49,745 nucleotides of DNA, from positions 1 to 49,745 of the forward strand of contig CAAGKL010000127.1 in NCBI GenBank assembly GCA_900770405.1, given 5' to 3'. The notes under the pieces are model-generated. The model saw nothing but the letters and a program-made list of their open reading frames with translations, had not been told where the DNA came from and searched no databases. Both the position numbers and the translations under genes were made by a program. Origin of the DNA: Clostridia bacterium (GTDB taxonomy: Bacteria > Bacillota > Clostridia > UBA1381). Position 1 is the first letter of the stretch. Each line of letters begins with the position of its first letter. Positions 41,801 through 49,745 of the stretch are shown one piece after another.

Positions 41801-42965
41801 GCAGTATTTTGACCTTGAGGTATCGTCGGATAACAGGAGCTGGACGAAGGTATTTTCCGGCGGGAGCAGCGGCAATCGCGATATGAATGAGACCTTCAGC
41901 CTTGACAATTCCGTCGCGCGGTACGTAAGGCTTACGAATAACGGAAACTCGTCAAACAAGTGGGTTAGCCTTACGGAGGCTGAAATATACGCGCCGAACA
42001 CCGACGGAAGTATTGCGGTGAATGCGGCGGAGGTCATCGGCAGCGATAAGTTTATTGCGGACGGCGGCGAAATATCGCTCACCGACGCGGACACCGATTT
42101 GACGGGAAAGACGTGGGCGCATTTTGAAAATTCGGGCGGCTATTATTTCCCCGGCGGCGGAAATCTGTTTGCGCGATACACAAAGCAGACAAACAGCTTT
42201 ATGGAGCTGTGGCTGAGCCACGGAGTAAATCCGACCGGCGGCGCGTACTCGTATGTGCTGCTGCCGTCAAAAACGGCGGAGGAGACAAGTCGGTACGCCG
42301 AAAATCCCGATATAGAAATACTGTCGAACACCGCCGAGATACAGGCGGTCAGGGAAAAGACGCTCGGAATTACGGGAATTGTTTTCAGAAAAGCCGGGAC
42401 ATTTAGAAATATCACCGCGGACAAGCCGATGATAGTTATGGTTCGGGAAAAGGACGGACAAACGGCAATTTCCGCAAGCGACCCCACGCATAAGCTTGAC
42501 AGCGCGAAAATTACTGTAAATAAGGCGCTTACGCCGACAGAATACGACCCGATGATGGATATTGACGCGCAGGACAGCACGGTCATATCTTTAAATCTGG
42601 AAAATTCCGACGGAAGAACCTTGCAGGCGGTATTTGACGACCGGCAGCTTTTGGAGCGCACGCCGACCGTTGTGACGGACTCCGACGACAGAGAAATTTC
42701 GGAGCTTGTGTCGGACACGGCTGTGAATATCTCCTCCGACGTGAAAAATTCCGGCAGCACCGCCGCGCGCGTGCATATGATTGCCGGGCAGTATAACGCC
42801 GGCGGGACGCTGCTCGCGTGCAAATGCCGGAGCGAAATAATTCCGGCGGGAGATGTAAAGAAATGGCGGCTTGAGGGAATTGTGACGGAAAGCGGCGCGG
42901 CAAGGCTGAAAACGTTTGTTTTAAACGAAAATTTAAGCCCCGTTGCGGTTGTAACACAGCAATAA
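38823..42965 (+). CDS. Secreted PL8 polysaccharide lyase with binding module and inserted discoidin-like domain
   Basis: This is 1380 residues with GGGAGGGG before ATG and a signal peptide ending near AFA (about residue 26). A carbohydrate-binding-like module (about 35-190) and a copper-amine-oxidase-like stalk (about 235-335) come first. The PL8 alpha-toroid (about 385-700) has YNWWDWKIGSP (about 494-504), TGSNALN with Asn543, and DGSYVFH/NGTYG with His597 and Tyr606, nine residues apart as in hyaluronate lyase. The beta-supersandwich follows (MDLESYHF, AKKAWFMFDDEVVCLG). Residues about 930-1058 form an F5/8C-like insert, after which the sandwich resumes (TWAHFENSGGYYFPGG, SHGVNPTGGAYSYVLLP). 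An Ig-like tail closes it. PL8 enzymes cut hyaluronan, chondroitin or xanthan; the substrate here is unknown. There is no SLH anchor. Confidence 0.93.
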   Translation: MVFNRKKCAAVISAAAFVLNIFSAFAAWDGYIGEDETTVSLVDFNNIFDVRATKGSAEQVHTLDKKLYSVGWQNMSSPNALYFTNIPSDWSEFERLDFMIYSEKATADNQMVVLVETKRGTENVFRYCYTKVDLNWEGWKNVSISLANMIRTREPDMSKVTQVRLTTNGWDTNPNGCEASVYIARATVGKSDGTSLRTLYDAETIEKAYAAIEGGAAAYAGSCGVVTTGGEVRKISAAAETVAGTVMAPSEFFEAYMGAEIGTADGGYSIKLGEKTLEGKLDDTAYTIDGVSGSFAAAPRIIGDTAYFPAAQTARALGWYAAEDRSLAAISPTDGVCALNRVFGVNELSEIIAYTAAHSSPEEGSLTADACTAVKDKWRYELVGSEEDNDMTNPYIAEKINSVNVAAQSVWNTLIKEDGQTELFAGDNTVTTADMTAVYRKLYSMVLGYGTPGAGLYHNDELKNDILYAIEWLYRNRYGEAEMNGTGWHSTSGYNWWDWKIGSPINLVKSLLIMEDDLTAAEIKDYLALFDKLVPVPYGTGSNALNTAQLAIGSALLQNDGEKVIKMQTAVEDVYLYVDNGRNRGEGFYTDGSYVFHGSHPMNGTYGLEQFQLTGPFVAMFAGTPFEITTPQVDNVTQWVFDAFNPLVYRGAMFRMVKGRYPRGMHTTGKNYLSAVLDAMDVFSADDQKTLKSLIKAQVLEDTGVNFYTALTLPQVLKLVKIMNDESIAADAGKYMNHVYNNEDKVVHQRGNFALGLSMSSERIFGWESINMCNMNGWYLGDGMTEYYTADNPEQSSDAYWDYVNPYRLPGTTVDTRERKTASIAGGNEYLSSKDFVGAVSLDETYGAAAMDLESYHFDADYGTDKGEYGGPAPARDCNLEAKKAWFMFDDEVVCLGSDITASNDAEVITVVDNKLAKNIKKLSDAEETAAYEIVGAQASDTPEEENIAANTIDGDYTTKWAAEKGATITWDLGAEKELGFIALSFLNGTKRVQYFDLEVSSDNRSWTKVFSGGSSGNRDMNETFSLDNSVARYVRLTNNGNSSNKWVSLTEAEIYAPNTDGSIAVNAAEVIGSDKFIADGGEISLTDADTDLTGKTWAHFENSGGYYFPGGGNLFARYTKQTNSFMELWLSHGVNPTGGAYSYVLLPSKTAEETSRYAENPDIEILSNTAEIQAVREKTLGITGIVFRKAGTFRNITADKPMIVMVREKDGQTAISASDPTHKLDSAKITVNKALTPTEYDPMMDIDAQDSTVISLNLENSDGRTLQAVFDDRQLLERTPTVVTDSDDREISELVSDTAVNISSDVKNSGSTAARVHMIAGQYNAGGTLLACKCRSEIIPAGDVKKWRLEGIVTESGAARLKTFVLNENLSPVAVVTQQ

Positions 42966-43012
42966 AGGCGCCAAAGCCTTGTTGAAATAAAAAATTAAAG
43001 GAGGATTTTTTA

Positions 43013-45571
43013 ATGAAAGGGATCAAAAAAATTACCGGAGCGCTGTTGGCGTTGGCTATGCTGATAAGCGCGTGGGGGATTTTCCCGACGCCGGGTATGG
43101 CGGAGGACGCTGCGGCGGACGTTTATCAAATTGCAAAATTTGATAATATTGAGGCGATAAACGCGATGCTGAAGGACGATACCTTGGGTCAGCTTTCTGC
43201 GGGCACGGGCACGACCTACAACGGCGCGGATTATTCGCTTTTGTGGACGCTGCCGCAGGGCGCGAAGGGTACGCCGTCGATCAAGACGGGTATTGACTGG
43301 AGCGAATATGCGGGCGGCTGCTTCAAAGTGCGCTACTACGCCGAAAATGCCGGCGACAAGTTTACCGTTATCGCCAATTATCACGGAAAGAGCACCTTGA
43401 AAAATAATCCGTATTTTTATTATGAGATAACCGCAGGGGCGGCAGGCTGGCAGGAGGCATCGATTCCCGTAGCGGTGAAAAGCGACTCGGCTGACGGCTT
43501 CAGACGCGGCAGCGCACGACCTGCGGTTGAGGGCGGCGAAAATGTGACGGTTGAGTTTAATATGATAAAGGGAATATACTTTACGCTTAATTGGAACAAC
43601 ACCGTATCGCATACGACAGGCGACAAGATATACATAGACGAGATATGGCTGGAAAAAGCGGACCGCGCTTATTCTGTCAATCACGATGAGATAAAGGACG
43701 GCGATCTGATTGTATACGAGGTGACAAGCGGCGGCGATATAGGCAAAAAGTATACGGCGAATAATGTTGCGATCAGCGGCAACGCGAAATATTGGTCGCA
43801 GAGCATTGACACCGTTAATGCGAGAGAAGGCGGAAATGAGGCGTATGTGACGCTTACAAACAGTTTAAAGGATTTGGCGAACAATCAGGATTTTTATTTG
43901 GGCAAAAAAACAGACCTTTCCGAATATAAAGACGGCTACCTCAATATATGGATGTATTCGCCAAAAGCCACCAATAACGGATTATGCATAACCGTTAATT
44001 CGGGCAAAGGAATCAGAGCGTTTTATCTCGGATCAGATGAAAACGCCTTTAAGGATAAAGACGGAGTCAGCTCGGCGGCTATGGACTGGGAGGGCTGGAA
44101 GCTCATTTCGATTCCCGTAAACAATCCGCTCCTGCCGGATATATATAACGGTGGCCTGACGGATATTACGCAGGTTCGGTTGAGAATAAAATACGCAACA
44201 GATTATTTCTGCCAGAGCCGCTGGTATCAGACGGGCTCTTACGGAGTTGAGAAGATATGGTTCTCGAAGGAAAAGCCGGAATATACCGCGCCCGCGCTGC
44301 CGCAAAATGCCCAAAAGGCGGTATTGCCCGAGGGCGATCTGCTGCTCGCGGAATTTAACGACACCCAAAGCGCGGACAGCACAATGAACGCATACGGCGC
44401 AATCGGCGGCAGATATGATATGACCGCGAAAAGCAACCTGTGGGACAATTCCGACAAAGCAAAAAATATTTATTTGTACAAAGCCGACACGGCGGGCGTG
44501 CCGCTTGCGGGTACGGGCTATAAATACGTAAATTCGTGGATATATAACCCCGGCCCGAGAAGCAGCACGGTAAAGCTAAGATACGGAGTATACAGCGCGG
44601 ACGAGATGACGGGCGCTACGGAGGATATTACTATGGACTGGACGGGCTGGCGGCTTGTTTCGCTGGCGCTGCCCGAGGATATGGAGGACATAGGCGACGT
44701 GCGGCTGAGCGTCAGCCCCTCTGTCAGCGGTTACACCGATACGGCGATGCTCAACTATATCTGCGCCGACAGGGTTTGGCTGTCGGAAAAGCTGCCCGAA
44801 AAAGCGGAGCTTGAAAGCATCACCGCCGAGGGCGGCGTATACACCTTTAATTTCTCCGGTGCGCTTGATGCGAGAGACGCGGATAAAATCGCCGTTTACA
44901 AGGATAATGTTAAGCTTGACGGCGGCTATAGCGCGGCGATAACCGGCAGCAAGGCGGTTGTCACCCTTCCCGCAGACGAGGGCGGCTATCGGATAAAGAT
45001 AGACAAAACTTTCCGCGACGCTGACGGCTATGCGGTATTTGACAACAATTTGGTTTATGCGGCGGTGAGCTCGGATAAGCTGACGCTCAAAAACGGCAAA
45101 ATCAACGGCTACGACGGTATGACCCTGAGCAATATCCGCCGCGCACTCAATATCCCCGAAAGCGCGTATCTGATATTCACCGACGCGGACGGTGCGGAAA
45201 TAACCGACGAGACCAAGGCGGGCAAAGAGGGAATGTCGGCGCGAATCACGGTCGGCGGCTTTACCGAGACTTATGCGCTCGGCGTTCCGTATTACGAATA
45301 CACGGTGACAAGCACGCGTGCGGACGGAAAAATCACGGCAACGTTCAAAGGAGAGAACTACAAAAAATCCGCGGCTGTGAACCTGACGTTTGTCGCGGCG
45401 GAATATGACGAAAACAAAAATCTTGTAGGCGCCGGCACGCGGAATATAACGCTGGGTGCGGACGGCGAGGTTGAAGTGTCGGTGAGCCTTGACGGCATTG
45501 GAGCGGACGCGGCTGCGTTCCTTTGGAACGCTGACCTTACGCCGATAAGAGATAAAATCACGTTGGATTAA
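43013..45571 (+). CDS. Secreted multi-module glycan-binding-like protein (three repeated modules, no enzyme domain)
   Basis: This is 852 residues with AAGGAGG before ATG and a signal peptide ending near GMAED (about residue 29). Three related beta modules (about 32-225, 230-425, 440-600) share a signature W-x-GW-x-x-x-S-(I/L) strand (MDWEGWKLISIPV, MDWTGWRLVSLAL) and an end strand of the form I-W-(L/F)-(E/S)-(K). The same module opens the PL8 enzyme and occurs twice in the next protein. After them come a Big_5-like domain (about 600-690), a small alpha/beta segment (about 690-755), and the Ig-like tail (EYDENKNLVGAG, FLWNADLTPI). No catalytic motif or anchor is seen. It lies 47 bases after the PL8 gene, so a helper or binding partner for that lyase is inferred. 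Confidence 0.82.
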   Translation: MKGIKKITGALLALAMLISAWGIFPTPGMAEDAAADVYQIAKFDNIEAINAMLKDDTLGQLSAGTGTTYNGADYSLLWTLPQGAKGTPSIKTGIDWSEYAGGCFKVRYYAENAGDKFTVIANYHGKSTLKNNPYFYYEITAGAAGWQEASIPVAVKSDSADGFRRGSARPAVEGGENVTVEFNMIKGIYFTLNWNNTVSHTTGDKIYIDEIWLEKADRAYSVNHDEIKDGDLIVYEVTSGGDIGKKYTANNVAISGNAKYWSQSIDTVNAREGGNEAYVTLTNSLKDLANNQDFYLGKKTDLSEYKDGYLNIWMYSPKATNNGLCITVNSGKGIRAFYLGSDENAFKDKDGVSSAAMDWEGWKLISIPVNNPLLPDIYNGGLTDITQVRLRIKYATDYFCQSRWYQTGSYGVEKIWFSKEKPEYTAPALPQNAQKAVLPEGDLLLAEFNDTQSADSTMNAYGAIGGRYDMTAKSNLWDNSDKAKNIYLYKADTAGVPLAGTGYKYVNSWIYNPGPRSSTVKLRYGVYSADEMTGATEDITMDWTGWRLVSLALPEDMEDIGDVRLSVSPSVSGYTDTAMLNYICADRVWLSEKLPEKAELESITAEGGVYTFNFSGALDARDADKIAVYKDNVKLDGGYSAAITGSKAVVTLPADEGGYRIKIDKTFRDADGYAVFDNNLVYAAVSSDKLTLKNGKINGYDGMTLSNIRRALNIPESAYLIFTDADGAEITDETKAGKEGMSARITVGGFTETYALGVPYYEYTVTSTRADGKITATFKGENYKKSAAVNLTFVAAEYDENKNLVGAGTRNITLGADGEVEVSVSLDGIGADAAAFLWNADLTPIRDKITLD

Positions 45572-45586
45572 GGAGCTTTTTTATAA

Positions 45587-45609
45587 GGGGGCGGCAATAC
45601 GCCGCCCCC
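45587..45609. other. Perfect 9-bp GC-rich palindrome between genes
   Basis: GGGGGCGGC (45587-45595) pairs with GCCGCCCCC (45601-45609) around loop AATAC. It lies 15 bases after the stop of the preceding gene with no T-run afterwards, so it is not a standard terminator on the plus strand. It may be a REP-like palindrome or mRNA 3' protector. Confidence 0.6.
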
Positions 45610-45618
45610 ACAGGACTT

Positions 45619-45653
45619 TATGTTGCCGCAGGACGGCGGAATGGAGGATTATA
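45619..45653 (+). promoter_or_regulatory. Leader hairpin directly upstream of the ribosome binding site (copy C)
   Basis: TTGCCG-CAGGA-CGGCGG is followed by AATGGAGG (SD at 45643-45647) and ATG 45654. The order hairpin, GGAAYGGAG, ATG repeats that at 302 and 4601, although the loop is longer here. Confidence 0.5.
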
Positions 45654-48600
45654 ATGAAGTTTGGGAAAATTTATGCTGCCGCGGCAGCGTGTGCGATGCT
45701 TTGTAACTTCTTTTGCGGCACGCCTGCGGTAAAAGCCGACAGCGCAATTCCCGATGTGTACGAAATAGCGTCGTTCGCGGACGAGGAGAGTATGAAAGCC
45801 GCACTGACGGACTATGCGCCGTGCGGGATTGTAGAGCAGAACGCGCGTATGTTTGAAAATACGCTGAGGCTGTCCGCAGATGCGGACGAGGGGCTGTCGT
45901 ATATGTGCAGCAGGAATTTTAATATGGACTTCAGCGCGCCGGAGTATAGCGAGTATAAATATCTGAATTTGTGGGTATATGCTCCCGATACGCTGCCGAC
46001 AGATGGCGACGGAAAGCCGTCGACGCTTGACATTCTCTTGAGGACAACGGCAAAAAGCAACAAAGACGCATTTTACTACAGTGTGCCCGTTGATAAGGCG
46101 GGCTGGAATATGATATCCGTCGCTCTGGCGGATTTCAAAAATCGGGACAGCGGCTCGTGGGAGACAACGCCGGAGGTAAAAGAATTCTGGATAATGACAA
46201 ACACAAAGCTGACCGGTATGCCCGATGTGGTTAAGTGGCCCGCGGACGGCAGCGGGTATGTGCTGATGGACAGCATATACCTTTCCAAAAGCAAGCCCGA
46301 AAAAAAGCTTGGCATCGGCTCGGCAAGCATTGCCGACGGCGCAAAGGACGTGCCGCCCACGCTGGACGGCGGCAATACCGTATCCTTTACTATGGACAAC
46401 GAGCTGCGCAAAAATACGCTGCACGCATCCCGCGTTACTGTGACGGAAAACGGAGACACAATGGAGGACGCATACAGCGTATCGGCTAATGAAAACAGGC
46501 TGAATATTACATTTTCCGCGGAGCTCAAGACGCGCGGCGAATATGAGATATGCCTGTCGCCCGGCAGCGTTTACGATGTGTACGGAAACACCTTTGATAA
46601 AGAATATAAAATTCATTTTACCGTGAGCGGCATACCGTCGGAGTTTAAAATTATCTCGACCGAGCCCGCGGACGGTGCGACGGGAGTGGCGGCGGATACC
46701 GACAGCGTGAAGCTTCTGTTTAATTCCGCACCGAAGAACGCCGGGCAGTATATAACCGTTTACGAAAACGGTGTGAAGATGGAAAAAAGCCGCTATTCGG
46801 TGAGCTCAGCCGATGAGACGGTTACGATATATTTTGAGGACGGACTTGAAAATGACGCCGCATACTCGGTCGTCGCGGCGGCGGGTATGGGTGATACATA
46901 CGGGAACACCTTAAAGGAGAGCCGAACGTTTTCGTTCACGACGGAAAGGAAAGCGCCCGACATTGCAGAAATCATTTCGATGGACGGCGAGGACAAAATA
47001 AACGGCATCACGGGCAGTAATATCGCTATGACCGAGGAGAACGCGCGAATGTTTGACAAGACCCTGCGGGTGGATATTTCCGCAGGCAAGGATCAGACGA
47101 TAAGAGGAACGTGCGCCCCGATTGACGCCGATTTATACGACTATGTCAACTATTGGATATATTCCCCGACTGCGACCCCGTACGGCATAAACTTAGTGTT
47201 TATGATCGACGGACAGAACTATTTCATATATCCGCTGCCGGTGGACTGGTCGGGGTGGAGACTTGTGAGCGTGCCGCTTGCAAGCTTTAAAATTAAAAAT
47301 GCGCCCGACTGGGCAAGTGTCGCGCAGTGGAGAATTAACGCGAACGCCTGGACGGGCTATACCAAGCAGTGGGAGGAGGACGGATATATTCTCCTTGACA
47401 AAATTTTCCTCTCACGCGAGCTTCCCGCAAGCCTTGAATATCTCGGCAGCAGCCTGCCCCGGAATTACGCCGGCGCGCCGATAATGGATATGGGCGTGGA
47501 CTTCACATTTTCGAACGAATTGTCGCAGGTTATGCCGGGTGCGGTCAAGATAAAGGAAAACGGCGAGGCGTCGGATATAGCCTTTGCCGCCGCCGCGGAC
47601 GGAAATACGCTGAAGCTGAGATTTTCGGACACGCTCGCTTGCGGCGCGGAATATACGGTGGTCATAGGCGACGAAATATACAACACCGCGGGTATGAAGC
47701 CGGACGGCGCGGCGGAATACGTGTTTACCGCCGAGGCGGGCACGTTGTCGGTCGGAAAGCCGGTGTTTGACGGCTTGGCGGGCGCGGGCGAGAGCATTGA
47801 TATAAGCGCGCGGGTTATAAATAATTCGGACAGCGAGCAAAGCGTTACGCTGACGGCGGCGCAGTACGATGCCGACGGCGGTATGACAGATGTTGTCAAT
47901 GTGACCGACTCGTTCACGGCGGGCGCGCAGTTCGATTTGCGGGCACAGCTTACGTGCAGAGCCGATACCGCGGTGATACGCGCGTTTGTGCGCGGCGCTG
48001 ACGGCAGGCTGCTGCGCGGCGATTACAGCGCCTTGGGCAATGAAAGGAAAACGGCGGGCAGGGTTTTTGCGGGCGGCGCGGAGGATAATCTGGAAATAAC
48101 CGCGGCGAAGGTGACGGCGGACGAGCTGGAAATTGCGGGCGTGTACGGCGGCGCGGGGGCTGTGCTGCTTGCGCTTGACGACCCCGACGGCGAAGAGGCG
48201 CTGATAACGCCTGTCTGCGCGGACGCGGACGGCAATTTTTCCTATATGTATAAATTCGGCGAAAATGCCGTAAGCGGCGTCTATAATGCAGTTGTGTCGG
48301 CGGGCTCAAAAAGCCGCAAAGCCGAGGTGACATATATCGCAAGACAGCTGCGGCAGGAGTTGCTCGGCATTGTAAACAGTGCGAAAACGGCTGCGCAGGT
48401 CACGCCGATACTTGAAAAGTACGGCGCGGCGCTCGGCATCGGCGATGCGGCAAAATATGAGTTTATCGCCGAGACGCTTATCGAACAGGCGCCTTATTCA
48501 TCGTATGCGGATTTTACGGCTATGGCGCTGCGCGTCTGCGATACGCTGGATAAGCTGAACGCTACGGCGTGGAGCGGTATGTCGGCGTTTTTAAAGGCAA

Positions 48601-49415
48601 ATGCGGAGCTTGTGATGCACGGCGCGGCGGAGTATGACTACTATTCAAAGCTCAGCGAGAAAAATCAAAATATCATAAACAGGGAGCTGGAGAAAAAGCT
48701 GCCCGTTTCAAGCTTTGCCGCGTTCAGGAGTATATTTTCGGCGGCGGTGAAAGGCATTAACACGCCGTCCGATACGGGCTCGTCGGGCTCGTCCGGCGGT
48801 GGCGGCGGTGGCGGCAGCAGTGTAAATATTGCACCGGTCATCGCCGCGCCGTCGGCGGAGAGCGCGGCGTTTGCCGACCTTGACGGCAGCGAATGGGCAA
48901 AGGACAGCATTGAGAGCCTTTATAAAAAAGGGATTGTCGCGCAAAGCGAGGATAAGAAATTCCGCCCGGACGACAATATAACGCGCGAGGAATTTGTAAA
49001 GCTGCTTGCGGCTGCGCTCGGGCTTTCGCCGTCGGGCGAAAAAAGCGGATTTTCCGACACTGCGGACGGCGCGTGGTATGAGCCGTATCTTTCGGCGGCA
49101 AGAGCAGCCGGAATAATCAGCGGCAATGATGACGGCAGCTTCGGCGTTGGCAGCTGCATAACGAGGCAGGATATGTCGGCTATGGCGTACCGCGCGGTGT
49201 GCGCCGCGGGGAAAACCCTTGCAAAAACTACCGCTGCGGCGGAGTTTTCGGACGCGGCATCGGTTTCGGAATATGCGCGCGAGGCGGTGTCCGCGATGCA
49301 GACGGGCGGAATAATAAGCGGTATGGGCGACAATACCTTCGCGCCGCTTGAGTATTCCACGCGTGCGCAGGCGGCGGTTATAATCGCAAGACTTCTCAGG
49401 GCTATGGAGAATTAA
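45654..49415 (+). CDS. Large SLH-anchored surface protein with repeated binding-like and Ig-like modules
   Basis: This is 1253 residues with GGAGG before ATG and a signal peptide ending near AVKADS (about residue 25). The order is: W-x-GW-type module 1 (about 28-215, DKAGWNMISVAL), two Big_5-like Ig domains (about 216-435, the second starting ISTEPADGATGV), module 2 (about 440-590, VDWSGWRLVSVPL), a third Big_5-like domain (about 590-690) and the Ig-like tail module (AAQYDADGGMTD). A small sandwich, a helical stalk (about 895-1035), a Ser/Gly linker (about 1041-1060) and three SLH repeats (about 1070-1253) complete it. The stalk-linker-SLH end matches the gene at 332. It should hold polysaccharide near the cell wall next to the PL8 lyase. 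It is followed 15 bases later by an N-terminal-SLH gene. Confidence 0.9.
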   Translation: MKFGKIYAAAAACAMLCNFFCGTPAVKADSAIPDVYEIASFADEESMKAALTDYAPCGIVEQNARMFENTLRLSADADEGLSYMCSRNFNMDFSAPEYSEYKYLNLWVYAPDTLPTDGDGKPSTLDILLRTTAKSNKDAFYYSVPVDKAGWNMISVALADFKNRDSGSWETTPEVKEFWIMTNTKLTGMPDVVKWPADGSGYVLMDSIYLSKSKPEKKLGIGSASIADGAKDVPPTLDGGNTVSFTMDNELRKNTLHASRVTVTENGDTMEDAYSVSANENRLNITFSAELKTRGEYEICLSPGSVYDVYGNTFDKEYKIHFTVSGIPSEFKIISTEPADGATGVAADTDSVKLLFNSAPKNAGQYITVYENGVKMEKSRYSVSSADETVTIYFEDGLENDAAYSVVAAAGMGDTYGNTLKESRTFSFTTERKAPDIAEIISMDGEDKINGITGSNIAMTEENARMFDKTLRVDISAGKDQTIRGTCAPIDADLYDYVNYWIYSPTATPYGINLVFMIDGQNYFIYPLPVDWSGWRLVSVPLASFKIKNAPDWASVAQWRINANAWTGYTKQWEEDGYILLDKIFLSRELPASLEYLGSSLPRNYAGAPIMDMGVDFTFSNELSQVMPGAVKIKENGEASDIAFAAAADGNTLKLRFSDTLACGAEYTVVIGDEIYNTAGMKPDGAAEYVFTAEAGTLSVGKPVFDGLAGAGESIDISARVINNSDSEQSVTLTAAQYDADGGMTDVVNVTDSFTAGAQFDLRAQLTCRADTAVIRAFVRGADGRLLRGDYSALGNERKTAGRVFAGGAEDNLEITAAKVTADELEIAGVYGGAGAVLLALDDPDGEEALITPVCADADGNFSYMYKFGENAVSGVYNAVVSAGSKSRKAEVTYIARQLRQELLGIVNSAKTAAQVTPILEKYGAALGIGDAAKYEFIAETLIEQAPYSSYADFTAMALRVCDTLDKLNATAWSGMSAFLKANAELVMHGAAEYDYYSKLSEKNQNIINRELEKKLPVSSFAAFRSIFSAAVKGINTPSDTGSSGSSGGGGGGGSSVNIAPVIAAPSAESAAFADLDGSEWAKDSIESLYKKGIVAQSEDKKFRPDDNITREEFVKLLAAALGLSPSGEKSGFSDTADGAWYEPYLSAARAAGIISGNDDGSFGVGSCITRQDMSAMAYRAVCAAGKTLAKTTAAAEFSDAASVSEYAREAVSAMQTGGIISGMGDNTFAPLEYSTRAQAAVIIARLLRAMEN

Positions 49416-49430
49416 CGGGGGGATATGCTT

Positions 49431-49745
49431 ATGAAAAAAACACTGTTATTGATTTTGTCCTTGTGCTTTTTATTAAGCCCCTGCGCGCCGTGCACAGCTC
49501 CGGTGTCCGCGGCGGACAACGGCGGGGCGTGGGAGCTGCTCACCGCGCTGGGCATTTTCGGTGCGGACGAGGGCTACGCTGCCGGTAAGGAGATAAAGCG
49601 CGGCGAATTTGTAAGACTTCTCATAAAGGCAGGCGGCTACGGCTATCTTGTCGAGGGCGAGACCGACGAGGCGTATATAAAAGCCGCCGCCGGGCTGGGG
49701 CTTGCGGTCGGCTATGAGGACGGGAGCTTTCGCCCCGATGCGCCG
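49431..49745 (+). CDS. N-terminal part of an SLH surface protein, cut by the contig end
   Basis: 105 codons are present with no stop. ATG 49431 is preferred to ATG 49425 because the GGGGGG stretch lies about 8 bases before it. The signal peptide is MKKTLLLILSLCFLLSPC onward, cleaved near VSAAD. The SLH-like start (WELLTALGIFGADEG, KRGEFVRLLIKAGGYGYL, GYEDGSFRPDAP) resembles the gene at 1900, which opens with LLYALGIIDTD. It lies 15 bases after a C-terminal-SLH gene, so it is probably the third member of the N-terminal-SLH family seen at 1900 and 22742. Confidence 0.85.
   Translation, partial: MKKTLLLILSLCFLLSPCAPCTAPVSAADNGGAWELLTALGIFGADEGYAAGKEIKRGEFVRLLIKAGGYGYLVEGETDEAYIKAAAGLGLAVGYEDGSFRPDAP

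Noticed and set aside
42965..42980. AAGGC-GCCAAA-GCCTT hairpin after the PL8 gene as a terminator
   Set aside because: The stem is only 5 bp with no T-run, and the next gene is 47 bases away on the same strand.

Overview
This 49.7-kb stretch looks like one contig from an anaerobic Gram-positive-type bacterium, most likely an uncultured member of the Clostridia. The reasons are surface proteins carrying S-layer homology (SLH) repeats, Cys-lipobox solute-binding proteins, strong GGAGG ribosome binding sites, CUT1 sugar ABC transporters without a local ATPase, an AraC-type membrane sensor-regulator, and copper-amine-oxidase-like stalk domains. The genus cannot be named from sequence alone. The first 19 bases are Illumina adapter, so the left edge is an assembly end. 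The right edge cuts a gene. No rRNA, tRNA, CRISPR array, transposase or phage gene was seen.

Almost everything serves polysaccharide capture and breakdown, laid out like a Gram-positive polysaccharide utilisation locus. Left region (1-9.7 kb): the tail of a surface protein, a pair of overlapping SLH protein genes, a GH78-type alpha-L-rhamnosidase and a heparinase II/III-like lyase, closed by a strong terminator. Middle region (9.8-32.8 kb): an AraC-type sensor with its own promoter and terminator, then about 20 kb of co-directional genes. These are an AlgQ/LipO-type ABC importer, a LamG-like secreted protein, two tandem paralogous secreted beta-propeller proteins, a second overlapping SLH pair, a GH78 rhamnosidase and a GH20 hexosaminidase, ending in a terminator whose loop holds the GH20 stop codon.

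Right region (32.8-49.7 kb): a second CUT1 ABC importer, a roughly 300-bp structured intergenic element, a convergent two-component system on the minus strand, and then a PL8 polysaccharide lyase, two multi-module binding/surface proteins and the start of a third SLH pair.

The likely workflow is as follows. Surface proteins bind polymer at the cell wall, and the secreted PL8 lyase (and perhaps the propeller proteins) cut it. The two lipoprotein/permease systems import oligosaccharides. The apparently cytosolic lyase, rhamnosidases and hexosaminidase finish the job. Rhamnose, uronic acid and N-acetylhexosamine are implied in the substrate, but no sulfatase or GH88/GH105 is visible, so the polymer is not identified.

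The most notable points are: three copies of a two-gene module pairing a C-terminal-SLH protein with an N-terminal-SLH protein of one unknown beta-rich family; two promoters with the same dyad / -35 / 17-bp / extended -10 geometry flanking the two-component system; an AraC-style 20-bp-spaced direct repeat next to an orphan TATAAT; a discoidin-like domain inserted inside the PL8 beta-sandwich region; and small hairpins placed directly before the Shine-Dalgarno sequences of several of these genes.
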